From assembly GCF_023206395.1 (NCBI RefSeq), contig NZ_CP066150.1, forward strand, positions 930,001-994,000: DNA of 64,000 nucleotides. The letters are read 5' to 3'. The position numbers and the translations under genes were made by a program. This document shows positions 54,968-63,363 of the stretch, one piece after another. Numbering within the stretch: position 1 is the stretch's first letter; every line of letters starts with the position of its first letter. This stretch comes from Vibrio sp. ED004 (GTDB lineage Bacteria; Pseudomonadota; Gammaproteobacteria; Enterobacterales; Vibrionaceae). The notes under the pieces were generated by a model that had not been told where the DNA came from, searched no databases, and saw only the letters and a list, made by a program, of their open reading frames with translations.

Positions 54968-56560
54968 CTATTTTGTCCGTTCGATCGTGTGAGACTTAGC
55001 CACATTTAGCCCTAAACGCTTCGACAGTCGAGTCAGGTTTGCTCGGTCTGTTTTCAGAACTCGTCCTGCCTGTGCCCAGTTAAAGTTGGCATCTTCCAAC
55101 ACCTCAGTAATGATACTGCGTTGAAAATCGTCCGTTGCACCACGTAGCCCTGCAGAAAGGTCTATCGTTGGTGTCGATAACGGTGTGTTTTTGACCTGTG
55201 TCGTCGCAATAGGCTGATCTTGGTCGAGTGGACCACAATCTTCCTTGGTGATTGTCACCAGGTTTTTATTGGTGCTGCGCGCTAACGCTTTTAATGCTGA
55301 GCGGCTGATCACGTGCTCAAGTTCACGTACGTTACCAGGCCAACCATAACGGTTTAGGAACGAAAGAACGTCAGAGCGGAACTTAACTTGGTTGATACCA
55401 AGCTTACGACGCGCTTGTTCTAAGAAGAAACCCGCTAATAGGCTGATGTCGTCACCACGATCTTTCAGTGCTGGCACCGCGATAGGGTATACACTCAATC
55501 GGTGATACAAATCGGCTCTGAATCGACCGTCTTCAACCTCTTGTTTTAGATCTCGGTTTGTCGCTGCCAATACACGAACATCAATGGTTTGAATGTTGTC
55601 TTGGCCAACAGGTTGGATTTCGTTGTTTTGTAGAGCACGTAGGAGCTTACTTTGAGCAGCCAAAGGCAACTCACCAATCTCATCAAGGAACAGTGTGCCA
55701 CCATCGGCTAAAGCAAACTTACCTAAGCGGTTTTTGTCTGCGCCAGTGAACGCGCCACGAACGTGACCAAACAGTTCACTCTCTACTAAGTTTTCAGGAA
55801 TTGCAGCACAGTTTACGTAGACGAGTGGGTTACGTTTACGTTGAGATTGGTGGTGCAGGGTGCGAGCCACAAGCTCTTTACCAACCCCGGTGTCACCATG
55901 AATCAAGATATTAAACTCAGACGGCGCGACAACCGCGATGTCGTTCTTAAGCGCGACCATGGTGTCACTGTTACCAATCAACTCGCCGCCGTCACGTTCC
56001 CACGCTTCGACGTTCAACTCTTCCAGTAATTGCTTTGACTGTTTTGCTTGATGTTCAAGTTGCGAAAAGGTCAGTGCCATCTGCATGGTTGAGGCTGCAA
56101 TAGCCGCCAGCACTTCAAGGTTACGCGCCGGAATATTCGCGAAGACATCAGGTTTCAAGCTGTCTAGAGTCAGAATGCCTAAGAGCTTATCGCCAAATAG
56201 CAAAGGCAAGCCCATACAAGCATGCATTGGTAAATCGCCATCATGGTCAATAAGCAAACCATCGAAAGGATCGGGAAGGGAGCTGTCAGCATCGAAACGA
56301 ACAGGAGAGCGAGACGCGCAGATCTCTTCAAACCGTGGGTGTTCTGAAATGATAAAGCGACGACCGAACGTATCTCGGCTGAGCCCTTGCATTGCGATAG
56401 GTACTAGCGTGTCGCCTTGAAGGCTTAAAAGCGCGACACAATCACACGTTATGGTTTTGCGAATGGCATCGATCAGGCGATTGAAACGATCTTGATCGTT
56501 GACACCACTTGCGAGGCCAATGGTCATTTCCATGAGGGTAGATGCGGAGATATCTTGCAT
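54968..56560 (-). CDS. norR: NorR nitric-oxide-responsive sigma-54 activator
   Basis: A 530-aa bacterial enhancer-binding protein: N-terminal GAF domain (about 20-165, binds NO through a non-haem iron), AAA+ domain with Walker A GDTGVGKE (222-229), sigma-54-contact loop GAFTGA (269-274), Walker [12 protein letters not shown] (287-297), and a C-terminal HTH ([18 protein letters not shown]). Activates NO-detoxification genes. In V. cholerae, NorR controls the adjacent hmpA; the same divergent layout is seen here. Confidence 0.95.
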   Translation of the reverse strand: MQDISASTLMEMTIGLASGVNDQDRFNRLIDAIRKTITCDCVALLSLQGDTLVPIAMQGLSRDTFGRRFIISEHPRFEEICASRSPVRFDADSSLPDPFDGLLIDHDGDLPMHACMGLPLLFGDKLLGILTLDSLKPDVFANIPARNLEVLAAIAASTMQMALTFSQLEHQAKQSKQLLEELNVEAWERDGGELIGNSDTMVALKNDIAVVAPSEFNILIHGDTGVGKELVARTLHHQSQRKRNPLVYVNCAAIPENLVESELFGHVRGAFTGADKNRLGKFALADGGTLFLDEIGELPLAAQSKLLRALQNNEIQPVGQDNIQTIDVRVLAATNRDLKQEVEDGRFRADLYHRLSVYPIAVPALKDRGDDISLLAGFFLEQARRKLGINQVKFRSDVLSFLNRYGWPGNVRELEHVISRSALKALARSTNKNLVTITKEDCGPLDQDQPIATTQVKNTPLSTPTIDLSAGLRGATDDFQRSIITEVLEDANFNWAQAGRVLKTDRANLTRLSKRLGLNVAKSHTIERTK

Positions 56561-56598
56561 AAAAAACTCTAACTGTGTGTGTTTATCTACATAATAGA

Positions 56599-56609
56599 GT
56601 CTTATTGAC
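56599..56609. promoter_or_regulatory. NorR-type binding site 1
   Basis: GTCTTATTGAC fits the GT-N7-AC core of NorR enhancer sites. Its centre is 22 bp (two helical turns) from site 2. Confidence 0.65.
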
Positions 56610-56620
56610 TTAAAAAAAAG

Positions 56621-56631
56621 GTCTTTTCGAC
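56621..56631. promoter_or_regulatory. NorR-type binding site 2
   Basis: GTCTTTTCGAC, GT-N7-AC core, about 60 bp upstream of the sigma-54 promoter. Confidence 0.65.
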
Positions 56632-56688
56632 ATTTTTATAAGATGAGTTTTGAGAAGAAAACCAGTAATAACGGGGGATTGATAAAGT

Positions 56689-56704
56689 TGGCACTGATTG
56701 TGCA
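56689..56704 (+). promoter_or_regulatory. Sigma-54 promoter for hmp
   Basis: TGGCACTGATTGTGCA: the -24 GG (56690-56691) and -12 GC (56702-56703) are 10 bp apart, with one mismatch in the -12 box (GTGC for TTGC). It is oriented toward hmp, downstream of two NorR-type sites. Confidence 0.7.
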
Positions 56705-56713
56705 AAAGACACA

Positions 56714-56799
56714 GCGAAGCCCAATTATAGCGCTGATTAAACAGACTATTCTTGATCTCAATCAATCAGGTGGCATTAATCAGGCTTCGCGATTTTTTG
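56714..56799 (+). terminator. Terminator-like structure in the hmp leader
   Basis: GCGAAGCC (56714-56721) pairs with GGCTTCGC (56783-56790), and inside it CTGATTAA (56733-56740) with TTAATCAG (56776-56783), followed by GATTTTTT. It lies within the first ~85 nt of the predicted sigma-54 transcript. Confidence 0.5.
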
Positions 56800-56882
56800 A
56801 AATGAAAACGAGTCAAAATAACTCAGTTTCTAAAAATAACTAAGATTTCAGAAAATCGATAAGTCATTCTTATTTTTAAGTA

Positions 56883-56893
56883 GTCAAAATGAC
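56883..56893. promoter_or_regulatory. Third GT-N7-AC site near hmp start
   Basis: GTCAAAATGAC, about 40 bp before the hmp ATG and downstream of the sigma-54 promoter. It may be chance or a repressor-type site. Confidence 0.35.
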
Positions 56894-56929
56894 ATATAGG
56901 TCATAAGGCTCAGTGTTCGGAGTAAATTC

Positions 56930-58126
56930 ATGCTTAACAATGCACATATCGAAATCATCAAATCTACTATCCCTCTACTTGAGAGCGCAGGCCCAGCTTT
57001 AACTCAGCACTTTTATCAACGTATGTTCACGCATAACCCTGAGTTGAAAGATATCTTCAATATGACTCACCAAAGAACAGGTCGCCAAGGCGTAGCACTG
57101 TTTGAAGCTATCGCGGCATATGCAAAGAACATTGAAAATCTAGCAGCGTTAACAACAGCCGTTGAACGTATTGCTCAGAAACACACGAGCTTTAACATTC
57201 AACCAGAGCACTACCAAATTGTTGGTTTGCACCTGATCGAAACACTGCGTGAATTGGCAACAGAAGCGTTCACTCCAGAAGTAGAAGAGGCGTGGACAGC
57301 GGCTTACTTATTCTTAGCTCAAGTATTCATCGACCGTGAAGCAGAGCTTTACCTACAGCGTAAGCAAGCGGTAGGTGGCTGGGAAGCAGCACGTACATTC
57401 ATAATTGCAGACAAGATTGAAGAATCAGCTCTAGTAACTAGCTTTATCCTTCAGCCAAAAGATGGCGGTGACGTTCTGGATTACACTCCAGGTCAATACA
57501 TCGGTATCGAAGTGAAACCTGAAGGTGCGCAATACAGCGAAATTCGTCAATACTCGCTATCAGACAAGCCGAACGGTAAGCAATACCGCATCTCTGTTAA
57601 ACGTGAAGGGCAAGGCCAAGATACACAAGGTGTTGTATCTAACCACCTACACGATACAGTTGCTGTTGGTGATGAGGTTAGCCTATACGCACCAGCGGGT
57701 GACTTCATGTACCAAGAGCGCAGCAAGCCAGTAACACTGATCTCTGCAGGTGTTGGTGTAACGCCAATGCAGTCTATGCTTGAGTTCCTAAACACTGAAG
57801 AGAAAAGCGAGCCAGTACTTTACCTTCACGCTTGCGAAAACGTAGGCCAACACTCTTTCACAACTCGTGTGAAAGACATTGTTGCTGACAAAGGTTGGGA
57901 AGCAAAAACGTGGTACATGGATAAAGGCGAATCGGCATGTGAAAACACGCACCAAGGTCAAATGAATCTAGCGTCTATCTCGGATACGAAAGGCTTTGAA
58001 GAGAGCGACTTCTACATTTGTGGCCCTGTTGGCTTCATGAAGAATATCGTAGAGCAGCTAGATGCATTGAAAGTTGACCGTTCACGCGTTCACTACGAAG
58101 TATTCGGCCCTCACGCTAACTTCTAA
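56930..58126 (+). CDS. hmp: Flavohemoprotein (nitric oxide dioxygenase)
   Basis: A 398-aa flavohaemoglobin, full length: globin domain (1-140, with haem-proximal His in RIAQKHTSFNI), FAD domain (about 150-255, RQYSLSDKPNGKQYRISVK) and NAD domain (about 260-398, TLISAGVGVTPMQSML, FYICGPVGFMKNIV). Converts NO plus O2 to nitrate using NADPH. Divergent from norR, with NorR-type sites and a sigma-54 promoter in the 369-bp intergenic region; the leader from that promoter would be about 215 nt. Confidence 0.96.
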   Translation: MLNNAHIEIIKSTIPLLESAGPALTQHFYQRMFTHNPELKDIFNMTHQRTGRQGVALFEAIAAYAKNIENLAALTTAVERIAQKHTSFNIQPEHYQIVGLHLIETLRELATEAFTPEVEEAWTAAYLFLAQVFIDREAELYLQRKQAVGGWEAARTFIIADKIEESALVTSFILQPKDGGDVLDYTPGQYIGIEVKPEGAQYSEIRQYSLSDKPNGKQYRISVKREGQGQDTQGVVSNHLHDTVAVGDEVSLYAPAGDFMYQERSKPVTLISAGVGVTPMQSMLEFLNTEEKSEPVLYLHACENVGQHSFTTRVKDIVADKGWEAKTWYMDKGESACENTHQGQMNLASISDTKGFEESDFYICGPVGFMKNIVEQLDALKVDRSRVHYEVFGPHANF

Positions 58127-58183
58127 GATCTCCCGGCAGTTCTATTAACACTCGCCTGATCTACTAAAACCTTGCCCATTCAG

Positions 58184-58212
58184 AAGGTCTCACACTGTGA
58201 GGCCTTTTTTTA
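58184..58212 (+). terminator. Terminator of hmp
   Basis: A 10-bp stem AAGGTCTCAC/GTGAGGCCTT (one wobble) followed by a run of seven T. Confidence 0.88.
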
Positions 58213-58379
58213 TCTTTTAAATGATGCTCTTTATCACTGTACGAAATACGACTCAGATAGAGTCAATGCAGCCTCAAATGTTTCGTTTCGTGTCAACTTA
58301 GGTTGATTTTACCGATTTACCTCTCTTGCGAATAACTTTTTTCTTTTCAAACCAATCATTGAAAAATCCGCGTAATTCA

Positions 58380-58399
58380 ATGAAACAAATTTGTTTCAT
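58380..58399. promoter_or_regulatory. Perfect 20-bp palindrome, candidate LacI-type operator
   Basis: ATGAAACAAATTTGTTTCAT is its own reverse complement. It overlaps a plausible promoter (ATGAAA, 18-bp spacer, TAAAAT at 58404-58409) upstream of the LacI-family gene. Most LacI operators have a central CG, which this lacks. Confidence 0.55.
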
Positions 58400-58541
58400 G
58401 AAATAAAATGGCGGCATTTGTTTTGAATATGATCTTAACGTTCGACAAAAGTGTAGATATCGCCTGGTTTCATTAATAAAACTGTCACACCAGTCATCTA
58501 GTCTTGCCTTCATCAATTAACGGGATGGGTAGGGATAACGA

Positions 58542-59555
58542 GTGAATATCAAGGATGTGGCAGTTCTAGCGGGAGTTTCCCCGGCGACAGTCTCTCGATT
58601 CGTTAACACACCAGAATCTGTGGCTTCCGCTACAGCTCAAAAAATCGAGCGTGTCATCGATACGACAGGCTATCGAATTGATAGAAAGTCACAAGCCATT
58701 GAACTCAATAAAAATCCAACGATTGGCGTGCTGATTCCGAGCCTGCTTAACCCCGTATTCTCAGAAGTTGTTGCAGGTATTCAACAGCGAGCAAGGCATT
58801 TTGGTTACTCGACTTTAGTGGTGGATACCCAATATGACAGTGAACAAGAACAACAAGCTGCCATTGATCTTATTCGTCAAAGAGTAGAAGGCGTGATCCT
58901 AACGATAGCCGACGCGTCTGATAATGCTGCGCTCGAATTACTGCGAAGTTTTAAGTTCCCTTACTGTTTGCTTCATAACCAATCTGTTGAAAATGAACCT
59001 TGTGTGTTCGTTGATAATTACCAGGCAGGTAAGGATGTTGCGCAGAAAATTTTGGAGTATGGCCATACAAAAATAGGAATGGTTACAGGGCATTTTGCCT
59101 CATCTGACCGGGCTAAAAAACGTTATCAAGGATTTAAACAAGGTCTCAAAGATAGTGGGATGGAGTTAAGCCAGCTGCTTGAGGTCGACCAAAACAAGCT
59201 TATCCCGTTCACTACTTCTGAGATGAGGTTATTAAGTGCTGAGTGTAGCCCGACGGTTTGGTTTTGTAGCAATGACTTATTGGCACTGAAAACAATGAAT
59301 GCGCTGAAAAGTATAGGTAGACGGATACCACAAGATGTTTCGGTCGTGGGGTTTGATGGCATGGGCCTTGGGCAATTAGTGAGCCCTAATTTGTCTACCG
59401 TTGCTGTTCCTCATTTTGACATGGGGAAAATGGCCGTCGATATCTTGTTTAACGCAAAAACAGGCTCAATCAAAAGGCGTGAATTTGCACTGAAGTATGA
59501 ATTACAAATGAAGGGATCGCTTGGTGCGGTTCCCGTTATCACCCAATTTAATTAA
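58542..59555 (+). CDS. LacI-family transcriptional regulator
   Basis: A 337-aa LacI protein: HTH (KDVAVLAGVSPATVSRFVN), hinge helix (YRIDRKSQAI) and a periplasmic-binding-like effector domain (PTIGVLIPSLLNPVFSEVV, GYSTLVVDTQYDSEQ). The start is GTG at 58542, with AGGG upstream. First gene of the operon regulator-binding protein-permease-permease-ATPase-phosphodiesterase; only 23 bp separate it from the binding-protein gene, so the regulator is probably autoregulated with its target genes. Confidence 0.9.
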   Translation: MNIKDVAVLAGVSPATVSRFVNTPESVASATAQKIERVIDTTGYRIDRKSQAIELNKNPTIGVLIPSLLNPVFSEVVAGIQQRARHFGYSTLVVDTQYDSEQEQQAAIDLIRQRVEGVILTIADASDNAALELLRSFKFPYCLLHNQSVENEPCVFVDNYQAGKDVAQKILEYGHTKIGMVTGHFASSDRAKKRYQGFKQGLKDSGMELSQLLEVDQNKLIPFTTSEMRLLSAECSPTVWFCSNDLLALKTMNALKSIGRRIPQDVSVVGFDGMGLGQLVSPNLSTVAVPHFDMGKMAVDILFNAKTGSIKRREFALKYELQMKGSLGAVPVITQFN

Positions 59556-59578
59556 CGGAAGATTCTTTGGAGAACATA

Positions 59579-60616
59579 ATGGCATCACATCAACTATTAC
59601 GAGTTAAAAAGTCGTCAAAAACGAGAAAGTTAGCGGGCTTAATTCTTGGTTTTGCTGGCGTGGCGTTTCAAGCACAGGCATCTGATGCCATCTGTTACAA
59701 CTGTCCACCGGAGTGGGCTAACTGGGGAGGGCAACTTCAGTTAATTAATAAAGAGTTGGGTATACGAGTTCCTATGGACAATAAGAATTCGGGTCAGTCT
59801 TTATCTCAGTTGGTTGCAGAGAAAAATAGCCCGGTAGCTGATGTCGTTTATTACGGTGTTTCTTTCGGTATAAACGCAACAGAACAAGGCGTTGTTGATG
59901 CGTATAAGCCTAAAAACTGGGACCAGATACCAGAAGGCATGAAAGATCCTGACGGGAATTGGTTTGCTATTCACTCTGGTACGATCGGTTTCTTTGTAAA
60001 TGTTGATGCTCTTGATGGGGCAGAGGTACCGACGAGCTGGGAAGATCTGCTAAAGCCTGAATATCGAGGCATGGTTGGATATTTAGACCCAACGAGTGCT
60101 TTCGTTGGCTACGCTAGCGCTGTGGCGGTAAATGAAGCTATGGGGGGCGATATTGATAATTTCAAACCAGCCATTAAGTATTTTCAACAGTTAGCAAAGA
60201 ATCGCCCAATTGTTCCTCGACAAACTTCTTATGCTCGCGTGATCTCTGGTGAAATCCCTATTTTAATTGATTACGACTTTAATGCTTATCGTGCGAAGTA
60301 CAACGATTTCACTAATGCTGCATTTGTTATTCCAAAAGAGGGTTCCATCGCCGTGCCATATGTAATGAGCAAAGTGAAGAGTTCACCAAACCCTGAAAAT
60401 GCAAAACAGATACTGGATTTCGTATTGTCGGAGCTGGGCCAGCAATTATGGGCAGATGCTTACTTGCGTCCGGTTATTGATGGTGTGATGAGTGAAGAAG
60501 CGGAAAGTAAGTTCTTGCCTGCTTCTGAATACCAACGCGTTGGTTCTGTCGATTTCGCAAAGATGTCTGAAAACCAGTCTGAGTTTGCTGATATGTACAT
60601 TCGTGAAGTGAACTGA
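59579..60616 (+). CDS. ABC transporter periplasmic substrate-binding protein
   Basis: A 345-aa extracellular solute-binding protein (family 1, AfuA/PotD/PhnS-like layout). The signal peptide ends AQA before SDAICYNCPPEW; the conserved blocks are IHSGTIGFFVNVDAL, WEDLLKPEYRGMVGYLDP and ILDFVLSELGQQLW. The ATG at 59579 has GGAG 7 nt upstream; an earlier TTG at 59567 does not. The ligand is not readable from sequence, but the phosphodiesterase at the operon end suggests a phosphodiester or similar compound. Confidence 0.9.
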   Translation: MASHQLLRVKKSSKTRKLAGLILGFAGVAFQAQASDAICYNCPPEWANWGGQLQLINKELGIRVPMDNKNSGQSLSQLVAEKNSPVADVVYYGVSFGINATEQGVVDAYKPKNWDQIPEGMKDPDGNWFAIHSGTIGFFVNVDALDGAEVPTSWEDLLKPEYRGMVGYLDPTSAFVGYASAVAVNEAMGGDIDNFKPAIKYFQQLAKNRPIVPRQTSYARVISGEIPILIDYDFNAYRAKYNDFTNAAFVIPKEGSIAVPYVMSKVKSSPNPENAKQILDFVLSELGQQLWADAYLRPVIDGVMSEEAESKFLPASEYQRVGSVDFAKMSENQSEFADMYIREVN

Positions 60617-60663
60617 TCGCTTTTTAACTCATTGGATGGCGAGGATCCCTCGCCAGTATTTCT

Positions 60664-61476
60664 ATGAAAAATAACCGTATTTCTTTTTTGTTAATTTTGC
60701 CAGCCATCGTAATTAGTTGTGCATTTTTCCTGTTGCCAGTCGTACAGCTAATTACCGTATCCTTGGTTGATGGGGGAGCTGCTAGCTACTGGCAAATTTT
60801 AACTCGACCAATTTATCTCAAGAGTTTGATTTCAACCGTTGGGCTTTCTGTTTTAGTCACTTTGGTGAGCTTAGCTATCGCGACCATTAGTGGGCTGTTT
60901 TTAACCCGCTATGAGTTTCGCGGCAAGCAGCTGTTAGTAGCCATGTTGAGCTTTCCTCTAGCTTTCCCTGGTGTGGTGATTGGTTTTTTCGTCATCATGC
61001 TCGCAGGGCGACAAGGGTTGTTTGCCCAACTAAGTTTACAGTTGACTGGTGAACGTTGGATGTTTGCTTACACGATGGCCGGGTTATTCTTAGGTTACCT
61101 GTACTTCTCAATTCCGCGTGTTGTATTAACTGTTATGGGGACAGCGGAAAAGCTCGACCTTAACTTGATTGAGGCGGGACGCTCTCTAGGAGCCAACCGA
61201 TGGCAAATATTCAAAGATGTCACTTTGCCCGCTTTAACTCCGGGGCTCATTTCTTCCGGGTCTATATGCTTTGCCACGTCTATGGGAGCTTTTGGTACTG
61301 CTTTCACGCTGGCGACCAACATCAATGTTCTACCTATGACGATATATACCGAATTTACCTTAAACGCCAACTTCGCGATGGCTGCTGCCTTGAGCTTAAT
61401 CTTAGGCTTGGTCACATGGATCTGTTTAGCGCTTGCTAAGCGTCACAGTAATGCATCAGTTGCAATGGGAGGTTAG
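60664..61476 (+). CDS. ABC transporter permease 1
   Basis: A 270-aa permease of the iron/polyamine/phosphonate superfamily with six TM segments and the EAA loop EAGRSLGANRWQIFKDVTLP. Pairs with the next permease. The stop is 1 bp before the following start, and RBS GGGAGG for the next gene lies inside this gene's end. Confidence 0.9.
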   Translation: MKNNRISFLLILPAIVISCAFFLLPVVQLITVSLVDGGAASYWQILTRPIYLKSLISTVGLSVLVTLVSLAIATISGLFLTRYEFRGKQLLVAMLSFPLAFPGVVIGFFVIMLAGRQGLFAQLSLQLTGERWMFAYTMAGLFLGYLYFSIPRVVLTVMGTAEKLDLNLIEAGRSLGANRWQIFKDVTLPALTPGLISSGSICFATSMGAFGTAFTLATNINVLPMTIYTEFTLNANFAMAAALSLILGLVTWICLALAKRHSNASVAMGG

Positions 61477-61477
61477 C

Positions 61478-62266
61478 ATGAAGAAAGATAAATACTTCTA
61501 TATCCAATTGATATTCACTTTGTTGGTTTGTGCATTCCTTATCGTGCCTGTGATCATGTCTGTAATGGCGGGATTGACCAATAACTATTTTGTTGGCGTT
61601 AAAAGTGGCTTTACCTTTCGATGGGTTGAACAAGTGTGGTCGCTATACTCTGATACGATTTGGCTAACACTTCAGATAGCGATTGCAACGACGCTAATCA
61701 ATGTCGTGATTGGTGTACCTTGTGCTTATGTGCTTGCGAAGAGTAAAAGCCGTTGGGCATCAATTTTCGATGAAATTCTAACCTTACCAATTGCGATACC
61801 GGGTATGGCTATTTCTCTGGGCTTGATATTGGCCTATGGGGGTTTTAATGATTTTCGTTCTAGTTGGATGTTCATTTTTGTTGGGCATGTAATCTTTACG
61901 CTGCCGTTCATGGTCAAATCTGTTCTTTCTATTTTGCAGAGCATTAACTTCCGTGTCTTAGAGGAGGGCGCAGCGAGTTTAGGTGCTAGCTTTTGGCAGA
62001 GGTTTTTTGACGTGATAGTACCTAACTGTAAAGCGGGCATAGTTGCTGGCATGTTGATGACACTTACGCTTTCTATTGGCGAGTTTAATCTAACTTGGAT
62101 GCTACATACGCCATTAACCAAGACCTTACCCGTCGGTTTAGCGGACTCTTACGCATCCATGAGACTTGAAATCAGTTCAGCTTACACCTTGATCTTCTTA
62201 TGTTTAATACTTCCACTTTTGGTTTTGGCTCAAGCCTTAAATAAAAAACCAGTGACCAATAATTAA
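61478..62266 (+). CDS. ABC transporter permease 2
   Basis: A 262-aa permease with the EAA loop EEGAASLGASFWQRFFDVIVP. The ATG at 61478 is set by GGGAGG 5-6 nt upstream and by its position one base after the previous stop; the longer frame from 61433 is not used. Heterodimeric channel partner of permease 1. Confidence 0.9.
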   Translation: MKKDKYFYIQLIFTLLVCAFLIVPVIMSVMAGLTNNYFVGVKSGFTFRWVEQVWSLYSDTIWLTLQIAIATTLINVVIGVPCAYVLAKSKSRWASIFDEILTLPIAIPGMAISLGLILAYGGFNDFRSSWMFIFVGHVIFTLPFMVKSVLSILQSINFRVLEEGAASLGASFWQRFFDVIVPNCKAGIVAGMLMTLTLSIGEFNLTWMLHTPLTKTLPVGLADSYASMRLEISSAYTLIFLCLILPLLVLAQALNKKPVTNN

Positions 62267-62278
62267 GGCAGCACCAAC

Positions 62279-63358
62279 ATGTTAAAGCTAGAAAATGGCG
62301 TTGAGATATCGCTAAACAATATTACAAAGACTTTCCCTGATGGCACTGTGGCTCTGAAGCCAACCAACCTGAAAATCGAGGCTGGAGAAATCTTAGTTCT
62401 ATTAGGACCATCTGGATGTGGGAAGACGACAACGCTGAGAATGATTGCGGGTCTAGAGTTCGCAGATGAAAACGGTGGCAGCATAGTGTTTGGCGATCAC
62501 GACGTAACAGGGTTACCTATTGAACAGCGTAAAGTGGGCATGGTTTTTCAATCTTATGCGTTATTTCCAAACATGAATGTAAGTGAAAACATCACTTATG
62601 GTTTAAAAGTTCGTAGTGTCAGTGAGTCTGAACGAGCGCAAAAGCTCAAAGAGATGCTTGAGATGTTCGATTTGGAGAAATACGCCAACCGTAACATTCA
62701 TCAACTTTCTGGCGGTCAGCGTCAACGTGTGGCGTTAGCAAGGGCAATTATAACGGAGCCGGATGTTCTACTGCTTGATGAACCCTTGTCTGCATTAGAT
62801 GCGCTATTGAAACAGCGACTTCGTGGCGATATTCGAAGTCTACTTAAAAAACTTGGTATTACAGCGGTATACGTGACGCACGATCAAGAGGAAGCTATGG
62901 CTATGGGCGATCGTATTGCCGTTCTTGATCATGGTGAAATTGCACAAATAGGGTCTGCGAAAGACATTTACCTAAAACCAGTAAACAACTTTGTTGCTGA
63001 TTTTATTGGTCAGATGAACCGACTCGAAGGGCTGGTTAACGATGGAAAGCTGCTCCTTGATACTGAAAAGTACATTACGTTGTCCAAAGAGGCACAATCG
63101 CAAGTGACTTCGGGCAAAGAAATCAGTGTGATGCTGAGACCAGAAGATATTTCATTACAAGATATCAGTGGTGATGATGTCCTAACCGCAACAGTCAATA
63201 GCACCGTATTTCTCGGCGATCGCACAAGAGTACTCCTGTCGGGCGTGCAGAAAAGCAAAACATTGATAGTTGACTGTTTTGAACGCGTGGAATATCACGT
63301 TGGCCAAGTTGTTGCTGTTACGTTTGCCCCTGAACGACTAATACCTTTAAAGAAGTAA
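62279..63358 (+). CDS. ABC transporter ATP-binding protein (PotA/FbpC-like)
   Basis: A 359-aa ATPase: Walker A GPSGCGKTT, signature LSGGQRQRVALARAI, Walker B LLLDEPLSALD, and a C-terminal TOBE-type regulatory domain (MLRPEDISLQ, STVFLGDRTRVLL), typical of iron, polyamine and phosphonate-type importers. It powers the two preceding permeases. The phosphodiesterase gene follows after 5 bp. Confidence 0.93.
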   Translation: MLKLENGVEISLNNITKTFPDGTVALKPTNLKIEAGEILVLLGPSGCGKTTTLRMIAGLEFADENGGSIVFGDHDVTGLPIEQRKVGMVFQSYALFPNMNVSENITYGLKVRSVSESERAQKLKEMLEMFDLEKYANRNIHQLSGGQRQRVALARAIITEPDVLLLDEPLSALDALLKQRLRGDIRSLLKKLGITAVYVTHDQEEAMAMGDRIAVLDHGEIAQIGSAKDIYLKPVNNFVADFIGQMNRLEGLVNDGKLLLDTEKYITLSKEAQSQVTSGKEISVMLRPEDISLQDISGDDVLTATVNSTVFLGDRTRVLLSGVQKSKTLIVDCFERVEYHVGQVVAVTFAPERLIPLKK

Positions 63359-63363
63359 GAATC

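Noticed and set aside
56643..56843. 66-aa forward open frame between norR and hmp
   Set aside because: It covers the sigma-54 promoter and the leader hairpin, which explain the sequence better.
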